A stretch of 64,000 nt of DNA from Linanthus parryae (taxonomy: Eukaryota > Streptophyta > Magnoliopsida > Ericales > Polemoniaceae), in contig JALGPY010000001.1 in assembly GCA_023055425.1 (NCBI GenBank), positions 141,075,368-141,139,367 on the forward strand. Reading direction: 5' to 3'. Positions within the stretch are counted from its first letter, which is position 1. Every line of letters starts with the position of its first letter. The position numbers and the translations under genes were made by a program. This document shows positions 34,829 through 46,190 of this stretch, one piece after another. The notes under the pieces are model-generated. The model saw only the letters and a program-made list of their open reading frames with translations, made no database searches and had not been told where the DNA came from.

Positions 34829-36231
34829 CTTCTCGCATCAACTTTTCCGTGGTTTCCGCACACTTCTGTGGTACACACCATGTTCCTATGTAGCGAATTC
34901 TCCCATCTTCTTGAATATGAAACTCTTTGGCCTATTCTGCTGCAGTATTCTTCTTGATTCATTCGAGATTCACGTCTCCGTCGTGGTTGCTCCTTATTTC
35001 TTCAAAGAATTCTGGTACGACTGTCATACTCCCAAGCAGCTTATGCACCGTTCCTTGTTCCACCACTTCGATTTCAACCTTCCTGAACTCATGGAATAAC
35101 CAGTCGGGCAAGACTATCATAGCATTTCCATGTCTTGACTTTCGGCTCAACGCGTATGCGACTACATACGCATTTAATTCGTGGTACTGGATGCGTAGAT
35201 CATAATACTTAATAATATTCAGCTATCTTCGTTGTCTGTTGTTCAGCTCCTTTTGCGTAAAGATGTACTTCAGGCTGCGATGATCCGTGTAGAGCTTGCA
35301 AACTGCACCGTACAGATGATGCCTCCATATATTTACTGCAAATACCACTGCTGCCAGCTCTAAGTCATGTGTGGCATAGTTCTCCTCATGGGGTTGCAGC
35401 TGCCTTGAGGCGTAAGCAATCACCTTTCTTTCTTGCATAAGCACACATCCTAGCCCCTTCTTTGATGCATTGTTGTATACTTTGAACTCACAAGAGTCGT
35501 TTGGTAAGGCTAAGATTGGTGCTATAGTCAACTTCTCCTTCATATTTTGGAACGCCTCTTCACAACTATTGTCCCAATGATACTTCACTGTCTTCTTCGT
35601 CAGCGTAGTCAGTGGTCTGGCAATCTTAGAGAAATCCTTCACAAAACGCCTGTAGTAGCCTGCTAAGCCCATGAAACTGCTTATTTCCAACACGTTCTTT
35701 GGTGTAGGAAAATCTGTAACTGATATATTCATTGGATCCACATCTATTCCTTCCTTGGAGATGATGTGGCCCAAAAACGGCACACAATCCAAAAAGAATT
35801 TGCATTTCGACAGCTTGGCGTAAAGTCATTCCTGCCTCAAAGTCTGAAATACCTCTTGGAGATGTTCTTCATGATCCTCTTGCTCTTCGAGCACACCAGG
35901 ATGTCATCAATAAAGACGAATACAAACTGATCCAAAAATGACTTCATCACCCGGTTCACCGATTCAATGAACACAGCAGGGGAGTTGGTTAAACCAAATG
36001 GCAGCACTGTGAACTCGTAATGACCATACCTTGTGCTAAAAGCCGTCTTCGGAACCCTTCTCAGCCACGTGAAGTTCATGGTATCCGAACCTCAGCTTCC
36101 CAAGGTGACACACTGGGTTGTATGTAGCCTTTCTGTAGAAGTTCATGCAGCTTCTCTCTCAGCTTTATCAATTTTGCGGGTGCCATTCGATATGAAGCCT
36201 TTGAAATAGGTGCTTTCCACGAATTATTACG
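34829..36231 (-). pseudogene. Gypsy RT-RNase H-integrase start, broken
   Basis: On the minus strand, from 36231 leftwards: [20 protein letters not shown] and SVSPWEA (RT start), then an internal deletion of roughly 60 residues, then [27 protein letters not shown] and the catalytic VFIDDILV. Next come [11 protein letters not shown], RNase H with [11 protein letters not shown], a DHRSLKY block and the ALSRKS end (in a changed frame), and finally the integrase approach RYIGTWCVPQKC. Several stops and frameshifts are present. The F-IDD box and ALSRKS identify it as Ty3-Gypsy of chromovirus style. The element is cut on the left by Copia-1 (resuming at 23758) and on the right by the LTR at 36232. 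Confidence 0.8.
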
Positions 36232-38318
36232 TGTTGTCGCAAGTGCACAGTTCAAGTAATATATGACTAGTATTTCAACCCCGAGTTATCGATCCCACGA
36301 GGACAAGGTTACTTGATAATTAGAATCTGGGTTTAAAGAGTACAAACATAAAAAGTAAAAGGAGGAATATTTTCTTATTAAGAGCTACTGACTAAATAAC
36401 AGTAATAAAAACAATAATAAAAACGACTATGTTTTGTTGTAAATTTTCTGGAAATATCTTTGAAGTAGAAAAAGTATGAATTAAAGATCTAGGTTCCACG
36501 ATCCCCAAGGTTTATTATCTAGCTTTTCAATTTTTCTCGATTCAGAAACACACAGCAGTTTCGTTTATGCCAACTTACCCGTGGTGCAATCTCCTCTCGG
36601 TCTCATACACCTGTCACTCCCCTGCAGATTTTTAAGCCCTCTCGGTACTTATGAATATGCAGGTTTATTCGAAGTCTGCTAGGCATACAGGGTTCACCTC
36701 TCAGTACGTCACCTAAACCTGTTCCAGTTGGTCTTATGCTTCCCGGGCTAGTCTATGATTCTTTTCACCTCTCGGTACGTCAAGGAAGGGGTCTAAATTC
36801 AGTCTTCTCTTCCTAACTCTCACTGGACACTCTCGCGCACCAGATGTTGTCGGTAGAACTCCAGGTTGACCAGTCCGTTCATGCATAAAAGTAAAACCCA
36901 AAGACAGAATAATAAACAAAACCTCTACTATGTTAAGCCTCAAACAGTCATGAATCCAAATTCGGGATAAACTAAGTCGCTGATGTCATAAACCTTAGGT
37001 TCAGAGAGAACCTAGGTAAAGATTTTAGCTAATGAAAATTATCATAAAGAAGAGAAGAGAATCAAACAGGTGAAGGAAATCTGGTGATTCCCGGGACTGC
37101 TCTGATGCTCCAGCTTCTGCTCTGGTAGTGATTGCCTTTGATGTGTCTCTTTTATATATCCCCCAAAACTGTTGGGCAGAGCTGCTTTATATACTGGTAG
37201 AGTTTCCATATTCCTGTGCTAAAATTTCGTTTCTGTCCTCAATTCTGGCCGCCTTTGAATTTCTGCCGAAGTTTGACTTTTTCCGCCTTAGGAAAATTCT
37301 GGAAAATTTTTCCTGCGTTTGAACGCAGCAAGGCTGCGTCTGAACATACGCGCTGACCGTTGACTTCGACTTTGACTTTTTTTTTACTTTTCTTCCTATC
37401 GTTTGAACGTAGAGGGGCTGCGTCTGCATTTGAACGCGACTGACCTGCATGTTTGACTTTTTCCACATATTGACCTCCTGTGTCGGAACGCTTGGTCTGC
37501 TTTGGAACGTAGACAGCTTTAGTGCCTTAGCCAAATTTCTGCCTCTTCTGTGTCTGTCTTTGGATGCCTGTGTCTGAACGCAGGTCAGCTGCGTCTGAAC
37601 GCAGCTTCTGACTTGGACATTTTTATGCCTGATTTGAACACTGGGTCTTGCGTTTGAACGCAGCTGTGTTTGGATGCAGCCCTTACGTTAGCCAATTTTC
37701 ACCCTTTTTCGGCCTCATTGACTCAGTTTTCGCGTTTGGACACCAATCTTGTGTTCGGACGCAAGTTATTTGGGACTTAGGGGCTGCGTTTGGACGCAGG
37801 TCTTGCGTTTGAACGCAGCCCTTCTGCATCTGGACGTAGCTCAACAACATCCCCAACTTTGAAACGCCGTAACTTCTTCGTCCGACCTCTGAATTAGGTT
37901 CGTGACCTATCGTTGGAAAGCTCTTGAAGTATACTTTCATTTACTACAAGTCTAAATACGAAATTCATTTTAGAACTCAAGTTATGATCAAAAGAGTGAA
38001 GACTGATCATTCTAGCTTCTCCAACTTTGCTTCTCTTCACCCTGCTTTATTTCCCATTGCTTCCAGAGTTCGTTTCATGCCTCCAATCAACCTCTAAGAA
38101 TCCTTTCCTTTCAATACAACATGAACAACTATACCAAGCGATTATATTTAAATAAAATCAAATTATGCATGAAAACGCCCAAATTTCACAATTAAGCCCA
38201 AACTCATCTTTTTCATAGTACGGAGGCTTTGTTGGCTAAAATGTGCTCAATCTTATGGAAACTCAGCTTATTACATTCTAATATAAGCTCAAAGATAACT
38301 CACAAATGAGAATTATCA
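36232..38318 (-). repeat. Gypsy (Tat/Athila-type) LTR, 2.1 kb
   Basis: The minus-strand sense starts TGATAATTCTC right after a purine tract (TTTAGTGTGGGGTATT) and ends GTGCACTTGCGACAACA at 36232. The sequence next to the PPT (CTCGGGACGAGCAAAG) and the GCACTTGCGAC end match the LTR at 15402-16904, but it is about 600 bp longer. The extra length holds the GAACGCAG-rich array. Only one LTR is found; a short stretch of internal sequence remains at 38319-38400. Confidence 0.55.
37313..37839. repeat. Array of palindromic CTGCGTTTGAACGCAG-like words
   Basis: At least fifteen versions of CTGCGT(T/C)TG(A/G)ACGCAG occur between 37313 and 37839, at irregular spacing of roughly 15-70 bp. Intact copies include 37313-37328 and those near 37588, 37650 and 37800. 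The word is a near-palindrome (CTGCGTT..AACGCAG). Because of it, minus-strand frames show repeated VQTQ or NAAL peptides, which are by-products. Confidence 0.8.
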
Positions 38319-40132
38319 AATACCCCACACTAAACTTTGCTCGTCCCGAGCAAATTCCAGCTATATACTACCACTGCACACTATCCCGAATCAATCCAGC
38401 GTATTTCAACTGCATCTATATTATTTATAACAGCATGAAAGTGCTCCGGTTTAACCTCAATTGGCCATGTGTCAATAAATTTTAAATATGAATGTGCCAG
38501 TTGTCTTCCTAGATGACATTTTTTATGCAACATCCAATAAAAAAAGTTACATGCCATGCCATTTATACTATATACTATTTGAAAATGTCTTCTTCAGCTT
38601 TTCCTGAGAAATACCACGTGGCATCGTCGATTAATTAATCTTAAATTTCAAATGTCAAAATTTAAATGTTGGCGTTGAAATTGAAATTTAAAGAATTGCG
38701 CTGAAGTTAAAATTTAAAGACAACTGCGTGATTGTATCTGAAAGGTGAAAATAGGAAATCATGATTTGAAATGGTATTGATATGTGTTTGGGATGACAAA
38801 AGGTATCAACCACGTTTGCATAATAACTCAAATGATTTTGTCTTCTGTGGTGAATAAATTGAAATGGTATTGATGTGTTTGGATTGGAAACATGGTGAAT
38901 AAAAGAATCAATTTGACTTTTTGAATTGATTGGTGCTAATAACGTAATCCCAAATTTAGAAAGTGAGAATTGATCCTTCCCAATCTATACTACATTAACG
39001 TATAACTTGTCAATTTGTTCTTCTCAGTACTCCCATCAATAATTTTCATTCTCTGCTCTCTCCTCTCTCATCTTCTCCCGCAGTGATGGACGAAATGTAA
39101 GAAAGGAGAGATCGTTCTAAGCTAGATCGTTTGGCACGCAAGAGAAATATACATTAGCATATGCACTCTCGCAAATCCGGTGAGTTTTATAAAATTGTAT
39201 AGCTTACTTTTGTCTTTCACCTTATTCTTGAAAAAATATACTATATCATGTCTATATAGTACTAAGTGCAGCGGTCGAAAGAATACACATACGTGCAGGA
39301 GTCACTATTGAACATGTGTCGTGCTGTTCCCGTATAGGTAAATTTCAAACTTGATTTGAAAATTTTTAATATACATGTAAAGAACATTTACCTTAATTTA
39401 TATAATTATAATATACACGCGTGTGTTCGATACAGAATGCAGGGCCTTTTTTATCAAACAAATGTATCAGATAATATTATGGAGCAAGTCCTAATACCGG
39501 GTTCATTTCATTTCAAAAAATACCGGGTTAGGAGTACCAACACAAGGTCAGTTCTATTATGATTTGTCCAATGAGTTCATTGGTTCAAAAAAATAACTGA
39601 TGCTTCTGATTAGTTTTTATTGAATAAATTTAAAACCAATCAAGTCTATTTCTCTGTTTGTGGTTCTTATTTATACCTTTTATCAAATGAAAACCCCGAT
39701 GCAGACGTGATTGATTTAATTGAGTCACTTTGCTAAAAAATAGTCGAGTTTCTCAATTTCAATCGATCAATACCTTTATAATATATGTGTAGTCACTATC
39801 TTATTTTCGTTAATTATTTTATTTTTTTATTTTTTTACAATTTCATCCCTTCAATTTAGTTATTTTTATTTAGTCACAAAATTGAATGTCTAAACACTGT
39901 AAATGGTATATATGGGTAAAATGTCCAGCTGGCTTAATCAGATTAGTAAGGTTTATAGTACCCTTTTTTCTGCAGATTAATAATTTTTTCAAACTTTCAT
40001 TTCCACGTTTTTAATTTGAATTCAATTGAACCATCAACCTTTGAGCAAGTGTGTTTGATTATTTTCAGTCCAATGGTTATTATTATTATTATTTTTTTGA
40101 CATTTTCATCCTTCAATTTGATAACTTTGTAT
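38319..40132. other. AT-rich sequence, no gene recognised
   Basis: After about 80 bp of Gypsy internal remnant the sequence is AT-rich. TTGAAATGGTATTGAT occurs twice (about 38768 and 38869). A 60-bp block near 39885 (GTCTAAACACTGTAAATGG and onward) has a diverged relative at 47538 on the far side of the next element. An ATT microsatellite lies at 40078-40093. Confidence 0.4.
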
Positions 40133-40137
40133 ATAGT

Positions 40138-40759
40138 TTTTTACAAGAGAATCCGGCAGAGAGAACTCTGTGTACACCAAGGAATAGAAGATGGCACATG
40201 AGATGTTGGGTTGTGTGTAGGGAGAGAGTAAGGCAGTAGTACTGTGAGAGAGAGAGAGACAGGATTCTGGCAGAGCTTTCGCGTATCTCAGGTCGTCCTC
40301 CTTGTATGGAAGGGTTAACGTCCTATATATAACGGAGAATGTGACCGTTGTAGTGTGGTTAATGCGCCCATCAATGGCGGCTTAATTAGCTTAACCACAA
40401 CGGCACGTTCGTCCGCGTATATAGGGACCGTTACAGCACATTATCCGCGTATACCGGAACCGTTATGGGGTTGACCGGGTTTGACCGGATTGACCGGGTT
40501 TATGGAGCTCGTGCCATAAATCTCTCAAAAGCAGTTACTAAAGGTCGCGCGCGAGCTTGGCTCGCACGCGACAGGACTTACTCTAGCCTCCAGACCACTA
40601 AGTCCCTACAAGTCCCGTGCAGTGGTATGCGAGGGCCCTGTCTCGCAGCCCCCACGTGGATCAGCGCGGCTGGTGATCCAGTGTGCGTGGAGCACAATAT
40701 GGTGTGCTAGATGATTGCCACGTGGCTAGGATCTTCTTTTCCAGAAAGCACTATCTACA
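40138..40759 (-). repeat. 3' LTR of the Tat-type element
   Basis: It matches 46852-47483 with about eight substitutions and a few small indels by eye, including a GA microsatellite length change. The outermost ten bases at 40138 (TTTTTACAAG) differ from TGTGTCTAAG in the partner. The sense start is TGTAGATAGTGCTTTCTGG at 40759. Confidence 0.85.
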
Positions 40760-40774
40760 TTAACCCCCTTTCTG
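40760..40774 (-). other. Polypurine tract of the Tat-type element
   Basis: The complement reads AGAAAGGGGGTTAA directly before the 3' LTR, where plus-strand DNA synthesis would be primed. It fixes the element's sense as minus. Confidence 0.7.
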
Positions 40775-41520
40775 CGCGTGAAGACTCATAACCGGATAGG
40801 CTTCCATGCGCAGGAACCAACGTACGCGTCGCCGCCACGCACCAATTCAAATACACGCAAGTTCAGCCCCCGTGCGTGCCATTATGACCTAAACCCCTAG
40901 AGTCGTGTCGTCTGGTCTTTTAGGGTTTTAGGCGTGACGTCAACTTGCCCTCTGATTGCGCGATTCGACGGTGACGGTTGCGATTCGACTACTGAGAGGA
41001 CGCAACCCTTCATTGTTTTTGGATAAATACTCTGCACTCTCCATTGTTGCAAAGCATCACTTATTTCTCTTTAAAGTGAATGATACCCGGAAGCCTTCAA
41101 GAGAAGATTCAGATAATCAATCACCAGTTCTCTCTTGTCAATCGTCTTCTTCAACTGTGCACATCCAAGAAAGCTTTACCAAAACAAGGTTGGCCTTGTT
41201 CAATTTTGTTTAATATACCGATGTTTGCTTTAAACTGTGTTGGATCTGTAAACCCACGATTCTCTGAAACATATTATCCACTGTGAAGGAGACATTGCTC
41301 TCTGAATCCAGCTTTTTTTAATCCCCAGATTGCAAGGATTTTGAATGTAGGGTTTCTGAAATTCCCAATAATGCAAACGATTCTGAACTTCAAACTCCAA
41401 AATTGACACTGGACTATTCATCTTTCTTCCAATAAAGCCTCGTATGCCTTGAACTGAATCTTGAAATTCAAACTAAAGTATGTGTATTTCTCCCCCCTTT
41501 TTTCTTAATTTTCCGCAGAA
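40775..41520 (+). promoter_or_regulatory. Possible promoter and leader of the antisense ORF
   Basis: On the plus strand GGATAAATAC (41021-41030) resembles a TATA box, about 490 bp before the ATG at 41521. Directly before that ATG is a long pyrimidine run ending CCGCAG, which looks like a 3' splice site; CAAG|GTTGGC near 41186 could be the donor. These are inferences from sequence words only. In the element's own sense this is the 3' untranslated region. Confidence 0.3.
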
Positions 41521-43038
41521 ATGGCAAAGACAAAAGGAACCAAACCCATTAAGGAGGTCGAAGAAATACCTGATCTCCCCCAGGCCTTATGGCGAAAAGC
41601 CCCCTATCTGGGTGGCAAAGACTTTTACCATGCTAGGGTTAAGGTGAAGAACCTGCCGATTCCGGTCTCCTTTGAGGAATTGCAAACGCTGACCCCTCCA
41701 GTTAACGCGGCCATGCTTGAATGGATTGATTCCAAGGACGTGGTCCGATTGGGGGTCGAAAATGAGTTTTTCCCGTACACTGCGATTTCCACTCAAGCGT
41801 TTGTTCACAAATTGGACTTCATGGATGAATGGATTGACCATGTACTGACCAATCATGCCATTACTTTAAACGATGCTGGCATTTATTTCGTAGTCCGTGC
41901 TATGAAGGGTGCTGCAGTGAAGTTGGACCAGTCCATGCTTCTAAACCTTCTTTCGCGTTACTCGCCTGCGACTCACACATTCCACTTTGCTGAGTTCGAG
42001 GCTGCTCCCACTCTTGAAGATGTGCACATGGTGTATGATCTATCTCCTATGGGCGAGGTGGATCCTTTGAGTCCTTTGAGGACTGATGCAGAGATTGTTT
42101 TGTACAAGCAGATGGAGGAATGCTTGTCAGAGGTGAAGAAAATTTCCACCCGGTGGACTCCTACAAAACTTCTTCCTGACTGGCAGTTGGTTGACACATC
42201 TACGAAGAACACTTGGAACAAGTGGGTGCAATATTTTTTTCGCGATTATGCGAACAGCAGTATCACCAAGAAGCTTTTGAGCCAAAACCCGCAGGCTAAA
42301 AACTAAGTGAATGGAAAGGGTTATCACTTGACCCTATGCGCTTTCCTCTGTGCCTGGCTGTCGAGGTATCTGATCGATGGCCATCTGCATGATGGGGTCT
42401 TCTATCATGTTCTTCCTCTTGCTGTAAAACTGGCCCTTGGTCAGAAAGTCTCACTTGGGCCCTTGGTCTTGGGCACGCTGTACCACAGGTTGGATCAGCT
42501 GGTCGTAGCAATGAAGGAATCGCGTGGTCGCCTCGACGTGCTGACCGATGTCAACATTGCCTTCCTGACTATGTGGGTCTTCGAGCGGTGGCCTTCTTAT
42601 GCCCCCAATCCTTCTAGGCCCAGCAAATGGTGTCCCCCAGGTGCGGAGGAAGAGCGTAATAGCGGTAGGGCTGCGAGGTGATTTGGAACTAACTTTCCCA
42701 AGTGCGTTTGGAGCTTGGTATGCGACAATCGGGAAGAGTTCATAGCGAGACCTTACGCCACGCGCATTGAGAATGTGCGATGGTTCCCAAAACTGTATCC
42801 CTCCAAGGCTGTTGCTTTCTCAGAAGAGCTCCTTTTCGAGGGCGGGGAGCATTTCCACGAGCGCTATCGCGAATTCTTCTGCTGGTGTCTAAGGGGCTCT
42901 CTTCCTGATCTTGCGGAGTATGTGCGTGAGCTCACCCCTAGGTACGAGCGGTTCACCGTGGATGTTGACCCCACTCGCGTTTCTCCTCAGTTTGGCTTTG
43001 ATGCGGTGGCACCATCAATCTGGCCGCAGTCATCATAA
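41521..43038 (+). pseudogene. Antisense ORF with plant mobile domain (PMD)
   Basis: One reading frame of 506 codons runs from ATG 41521 to TAA at 43036-43038, interrupted only by TAA (42304-42306) and TGA (42679-42681). The region THTFHFAEFEAAPTLEDVHM matches the PMD signature seen in MAIL1-like proteins and in transposon-borne copies (the usual form is FHLP..E...TLEDV). Then LCAFLCAWLSRYL and a segment with LA..LALGQ..SLGPLVLGTLY follow the PMD order. The frame is opposite to the retrotransposon's gag-pol, between RT and the 3' LTR. The role of PMD in retrotransposons is unknown. Whether the two stops are recent damage or hide introns cannot be settled here. I am fairly sure of the domain and unsure of function. 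Confidence 0.7.
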
Positions 43039-44172
43039 GAGGTTGCTATAAGCGATTACTGTCTGGGGAGTGTAAGACAATCTTAAGGAGCAATCTTCCC
43101 TTCGAGCAACCCCCAGGTAACCGCGAAGGTGGCTACTAAAGGCACTCTGATTATGTGGCGGCGTCATGCTAGTGATGGATGATACTTTCGCAGGATCAGG
43201 CTCTATTCCTTGACGATGTACCATACATCCCAAGAACTTCCCCGATGTTACCCCGAATGCGCACTTCATGGGGTTCATCTTTAATTGAAAGCTTCTGCAT
43301 CTTTTGAACACTTTTTGCAAATCCCCCAGATGGTCTGCCTCTTCCTTGGATTTGACGACTAAGTCATCCACGTAGAATTCTACTTCCTTGTGCATCATGT
43401 CGTGAAACAGGGCCATCATGGCTCGCTGATAAGTCGCACCTGCGTTCTTGAGACCAAAGGGCATAACCGTGTAATTGAAGACTCCCACAAGAGTGATGAA
43501 TGCGGTTTTCTGTGCATCTTCGGGGTCCATCTTGATCTGATTGTACCCACTAAAGCCGTCCATGAAGCTGAACATGCGATGTCCCGCGGTCGAATCGATA
43601 AGTAAGTCGATGTTAGGGAGTGGAAAATCATCCTTAGGGCAGAAACGATTGAGATCCCGAAAATCCACGCAAATGCGAAGCTGCCCATTCTTCTTTACCA
43701 CGGGCACAATATTAGCCAACCATGTGGGATGGTGATTTGGCTCTATGATTTTGGCATTCAGAATTTTGACAACTTCCTGCTTGATCTTAACGTTGAGCTC
43801 CGGTCTAAAGCTTCTCGTGCTCTTCTTTACCGGTTTGGATCCTGGGATCACATCTAAACGGTGCATGGTGATGCTCGCGTCCAGGCCGGGCATCTCATCG
43901 TACTCCCATGCGAACACGTCTTTGTACTCAGTCAGGAGTTGCAGCAATCTTTCGTCCTCCTCACCTGCGAGGTCTGCACTTAGAAAGACTGGCCTCTTCT
44001 TTTCTTCGCTCGGGCTCAGGAATACCTCCTTTAGCTCCTGCTTTTGCGGCCTGGGTTTATCCTCCATGCATTCAGGGGCTTCTTTGAGTTTCTCCTCTAG
44101 AACGCTTGGCATTGGTTTATCTGGTTCCAAAAACCTGCTCAATCTGATTGATTTGCTCAGGGATATCCCCAT
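43033..44172 (-). CDS. Tat-type reverse transcriptase, C-terminally truncated
   Basis: Open frame of 379 residues. Landmarks: EYKDVFAWEYDEMPG (~82-96), the RSFRPEL region (~120), WLANIVPVVKKNGQLRICVD (~150-170), SFMDGFSGYNQI with the first catalytic Asp (~204), MPFGLKNAGATYQR (~238) and FYVDDLVVKS with the catalytic Asp pair (~267). All three catalytic residues are present. After about residue 335 (QGIEPDPAKV) the sequence stops resembling RT, and no RNase H or integrase follows; the frame ends at 43033, overlapping the last codons of the plus-strand PMD frame by 6 bp. Protease lies upstream at 44860-44201. It would copy the element RNA, but without its own RNase H it probably depends on another element. 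Confidence 0.85.
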   Translation of the reverse strand: MGISLSKSIRLSRFLEPDKPMPSVLEEKLKEAPECMEDKPRPQKQELKEVFLSPSEEKKRPVFLSADLAGEEDERLLQLLTEYKDVFAWEYDEMPGLDASITMHRLDVIPGSKPVKKSTRSFRPELNVKIKQEVVKILNAKIIEPNHHPTWLANIVPVVKKNGQLRICVDFRDLNRFCPKDDFPLPNIDLLIDSTAGHRMFSFMDGFSGYNQIKMDPEDAQKTAFITLVGVFNYTVMPFGLKNAGATYQRAMMALFHDMMHKEVEFYVDDLVVKSKEEADHLGDLQKVFKRCRSFQLKMNPMKCAFGVTSGKFLGCMVHRQGIEPDPAKVSSITSMTPPHNQSAFSSHLRGYLGVARREDCSLRLSYTPQTVIAYSNLL

Positions 44173-44200
44173 GCTCGCTTGAGGACACCCCTGCGCACCT

Positions 44201-44860
44201 TCATATGCGATAGCATTTCTTTCTGTTGGCGTAGAAACTCTCTATTTCCTTGCCTTCGGGATCACGTTTTGCTATCCTCTTCAGAGTATACACATTCTTT
44301 TGCTGGTAGGCAATCCGCGGCACCTCCTCTCGCGTAGGCGGCTTTTCCTTGGCTTCCTCTCTTGTCACCATCACTCCTGCGGGTGACTGATCTTTGATGT
44401 CCTCCCAACGGGGCAAAGGAGTGGGGTTGAACGGCCCCGGCGTTTGCTCGTCTGCCATCTCAGTGAACCATACCGCCTCACTGAGATGCGCTTCATCCAT
44501 GTTGAAAGGATTTGTCGAAGCTGGTATCTCAACTATTCTATCATTCCAGATAGCTTTCATCACTTGGTGAGCTGTTGAAGGGACAGCATCAAAGCGATGA
44601 ATCCAGGCCCGGACTATAATCATGTGATATGTGGTGTTCGCATCTATGACATAGAATTTTGCTGAACACTTAATTTTGCCGATCTGGACACCCAGGCGGA
44701 TCCATCCTGTTGTCATTCTGGAGTCGCTTCCGAATCCCATCAGCGGGGACGGGCGCTTGACGATCTTGTGCTCTTGAATTTCTGCTAACTTTAGAGTATG
44801 GAGCGAAACAACGTTAACTGATGCTCCTCTGTCAACGAACGCTCTTTTGAATCCACGCCA
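44201..44860 (-). pseudogene. Tat-type aspartic protease region
   Basis: In a frame shifted from gag, the minus strand gives FKRAFVDRGASVNVVS, a D-x-G-A protease site with Arg in the variable position. It continues without a stop through GSDSRMTTGWIRLGVQIG and FYVIDANTTYHMIIVRAWIH, the later protease strand (usually ..Y..ILGRPWLH), to a linker ending at 44201. One frameshift near 44860 separates it from gag. The RT frame starts 29 bp further on. Confidence 0.65.
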
Positions 44861-46190
44861 TTGATGATTGCTGTTACATACATAGGCTTCTGGTGGCTCG
44901 CATCTGTCTTCTTATCGCTTGCGGAGAAGGTTATGACCTTTTCTGTAGAGCGAGATGCCCTGACAATTTTTCCATTGGAGACTACGAGATCCTCCTCGTA
45001 ATCTTCTGCTATCCTCAGGATCGCCTTTGTCATCTCCATCCGGCATTTCTCTGAGAAATTCATCTCATCAAAGAACCTGCTGAACCCGTGCGACCCCTTC
45101 ATTCGGTCTGCACGTTCGTCCTCGGTGTCTATACTGTAATCCTCGTCGTTGTGAATCTCGGCAATGATGGGTAGACCATCCTCCGCAACCTCTTCAAGGT
45201 CCACAATCGAGATCATGGCGACCTCTTTGCCCTTCGGCTCTTGCTCCGCATGGGTAGGGAGTGGATTGTTTCGCACATCCTGCCTTTGATCACTGACGAT
45301 CAGTTCGCCATTCTTCATATTTTGGCTTACCTTGATTCTGAGCTTCTTGCAATCAGCTGTGGGGTGCATGACCTTTCCGTGACATTCGCACCACTTCGGG
45401 TCTCTCACCATTTCCCTGGAAGGTGCTTTTTCGAGCGGCGGCAAGATACCGTCCTTACGCCATTGTCTGCACAGGTCGCTCGCCTCCTCTACCGAGCATG
45501 GCAGGGGTGGCGCATCGAAGTTCACTACCTTCGGCTGCTTTTGGGGTGAGATTGTATTCACTTCAGCCTCGCGTCCTCTCTTGTAGCTGAATCTCCCAAT
45601 TTTGAAAGTGTTTCCACTCGAGGATCTCTCAGGGGCATTCCTATTTTTCTGTCTCTCTACTATAGGCTCGATATTCTTCGTGCATTCAATTAGCTTCGAA
45701 AACGTAGGTGTTTGCAGATTGATAAGCATACCTTTGTACTCGTCTCGCATGCATTGCAGGCATATCTCCACGAGTCTGCTTTCGAGTATCACATATTTGC
45801 ACTCCAAGGACTTGGCCCTGAACTTCTTGATGAATGTTATTCCATCCTCCTCGCGCTTCTGATACATCCGCGAGAGATGAATCATTGTCACATTTTCTTC
45901 CATCTGGAAGAACTTAGTGTAAAACTTCTGGACCATGTCATACCAAGTCTTCACGGATCCGTCTTCCGACGTCCTGTACCACTTGTAGGCCACGTTCCCC
46001 AAGGACTTCGGGAACTCGCGCATCAGCAGCTTGGAATCAGCCCCATACGGGCCCATTACATCAATGAAGCGCATGACATGTTCGTGGGCGTTCCCATTGA
46101 CATCTTCGAACTTGTCCCATTTAGGAGCCTTGTATCCAGCAGGGTTAGGCATGAGGTAGATCTCTCGTGGAATGGGCGGATCGTTGTCAA
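44791..46190 (-). CDS. Tat-type gag, main part
   Basis: The frame from about 46190 reads REIYLMPNPAGYKAPKWDKF and onward (first ATG 46152). It contains the retrotransposon gag pattern: a KLLMREFPKSLGNVAYKWY segment, then TWYDMVQKFYTKFF, then MYQKREEDGITFIKKFR, at residues about 40-115. A WCECHGKVMHPTADC stretch (~268-282) is a zinc-binding C-x-C-H...C-like motif. Gag packages the RNA in particles. It ends at 44791 after reading past the protease site in the wrong frame. The N-terminal part is at 46835-46521, with the 46191-46520 connection broken by frame changes. Confidence 0.75.

Noticed and set aside
37313..37839. CRISPR-like array
   Set aside because: Words are near-palindromic and spacing is irregular, in plant DNA inside an LTR; no regular spacer, leader or cas gene.
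43033..44172. Endogenous pararetrovirus origin for the RT
   Set aside because: RT motifs fit Tat-type Ty3-Gypsy and the copy lies between LTRs with a purine tract; no movement or coat protein features.
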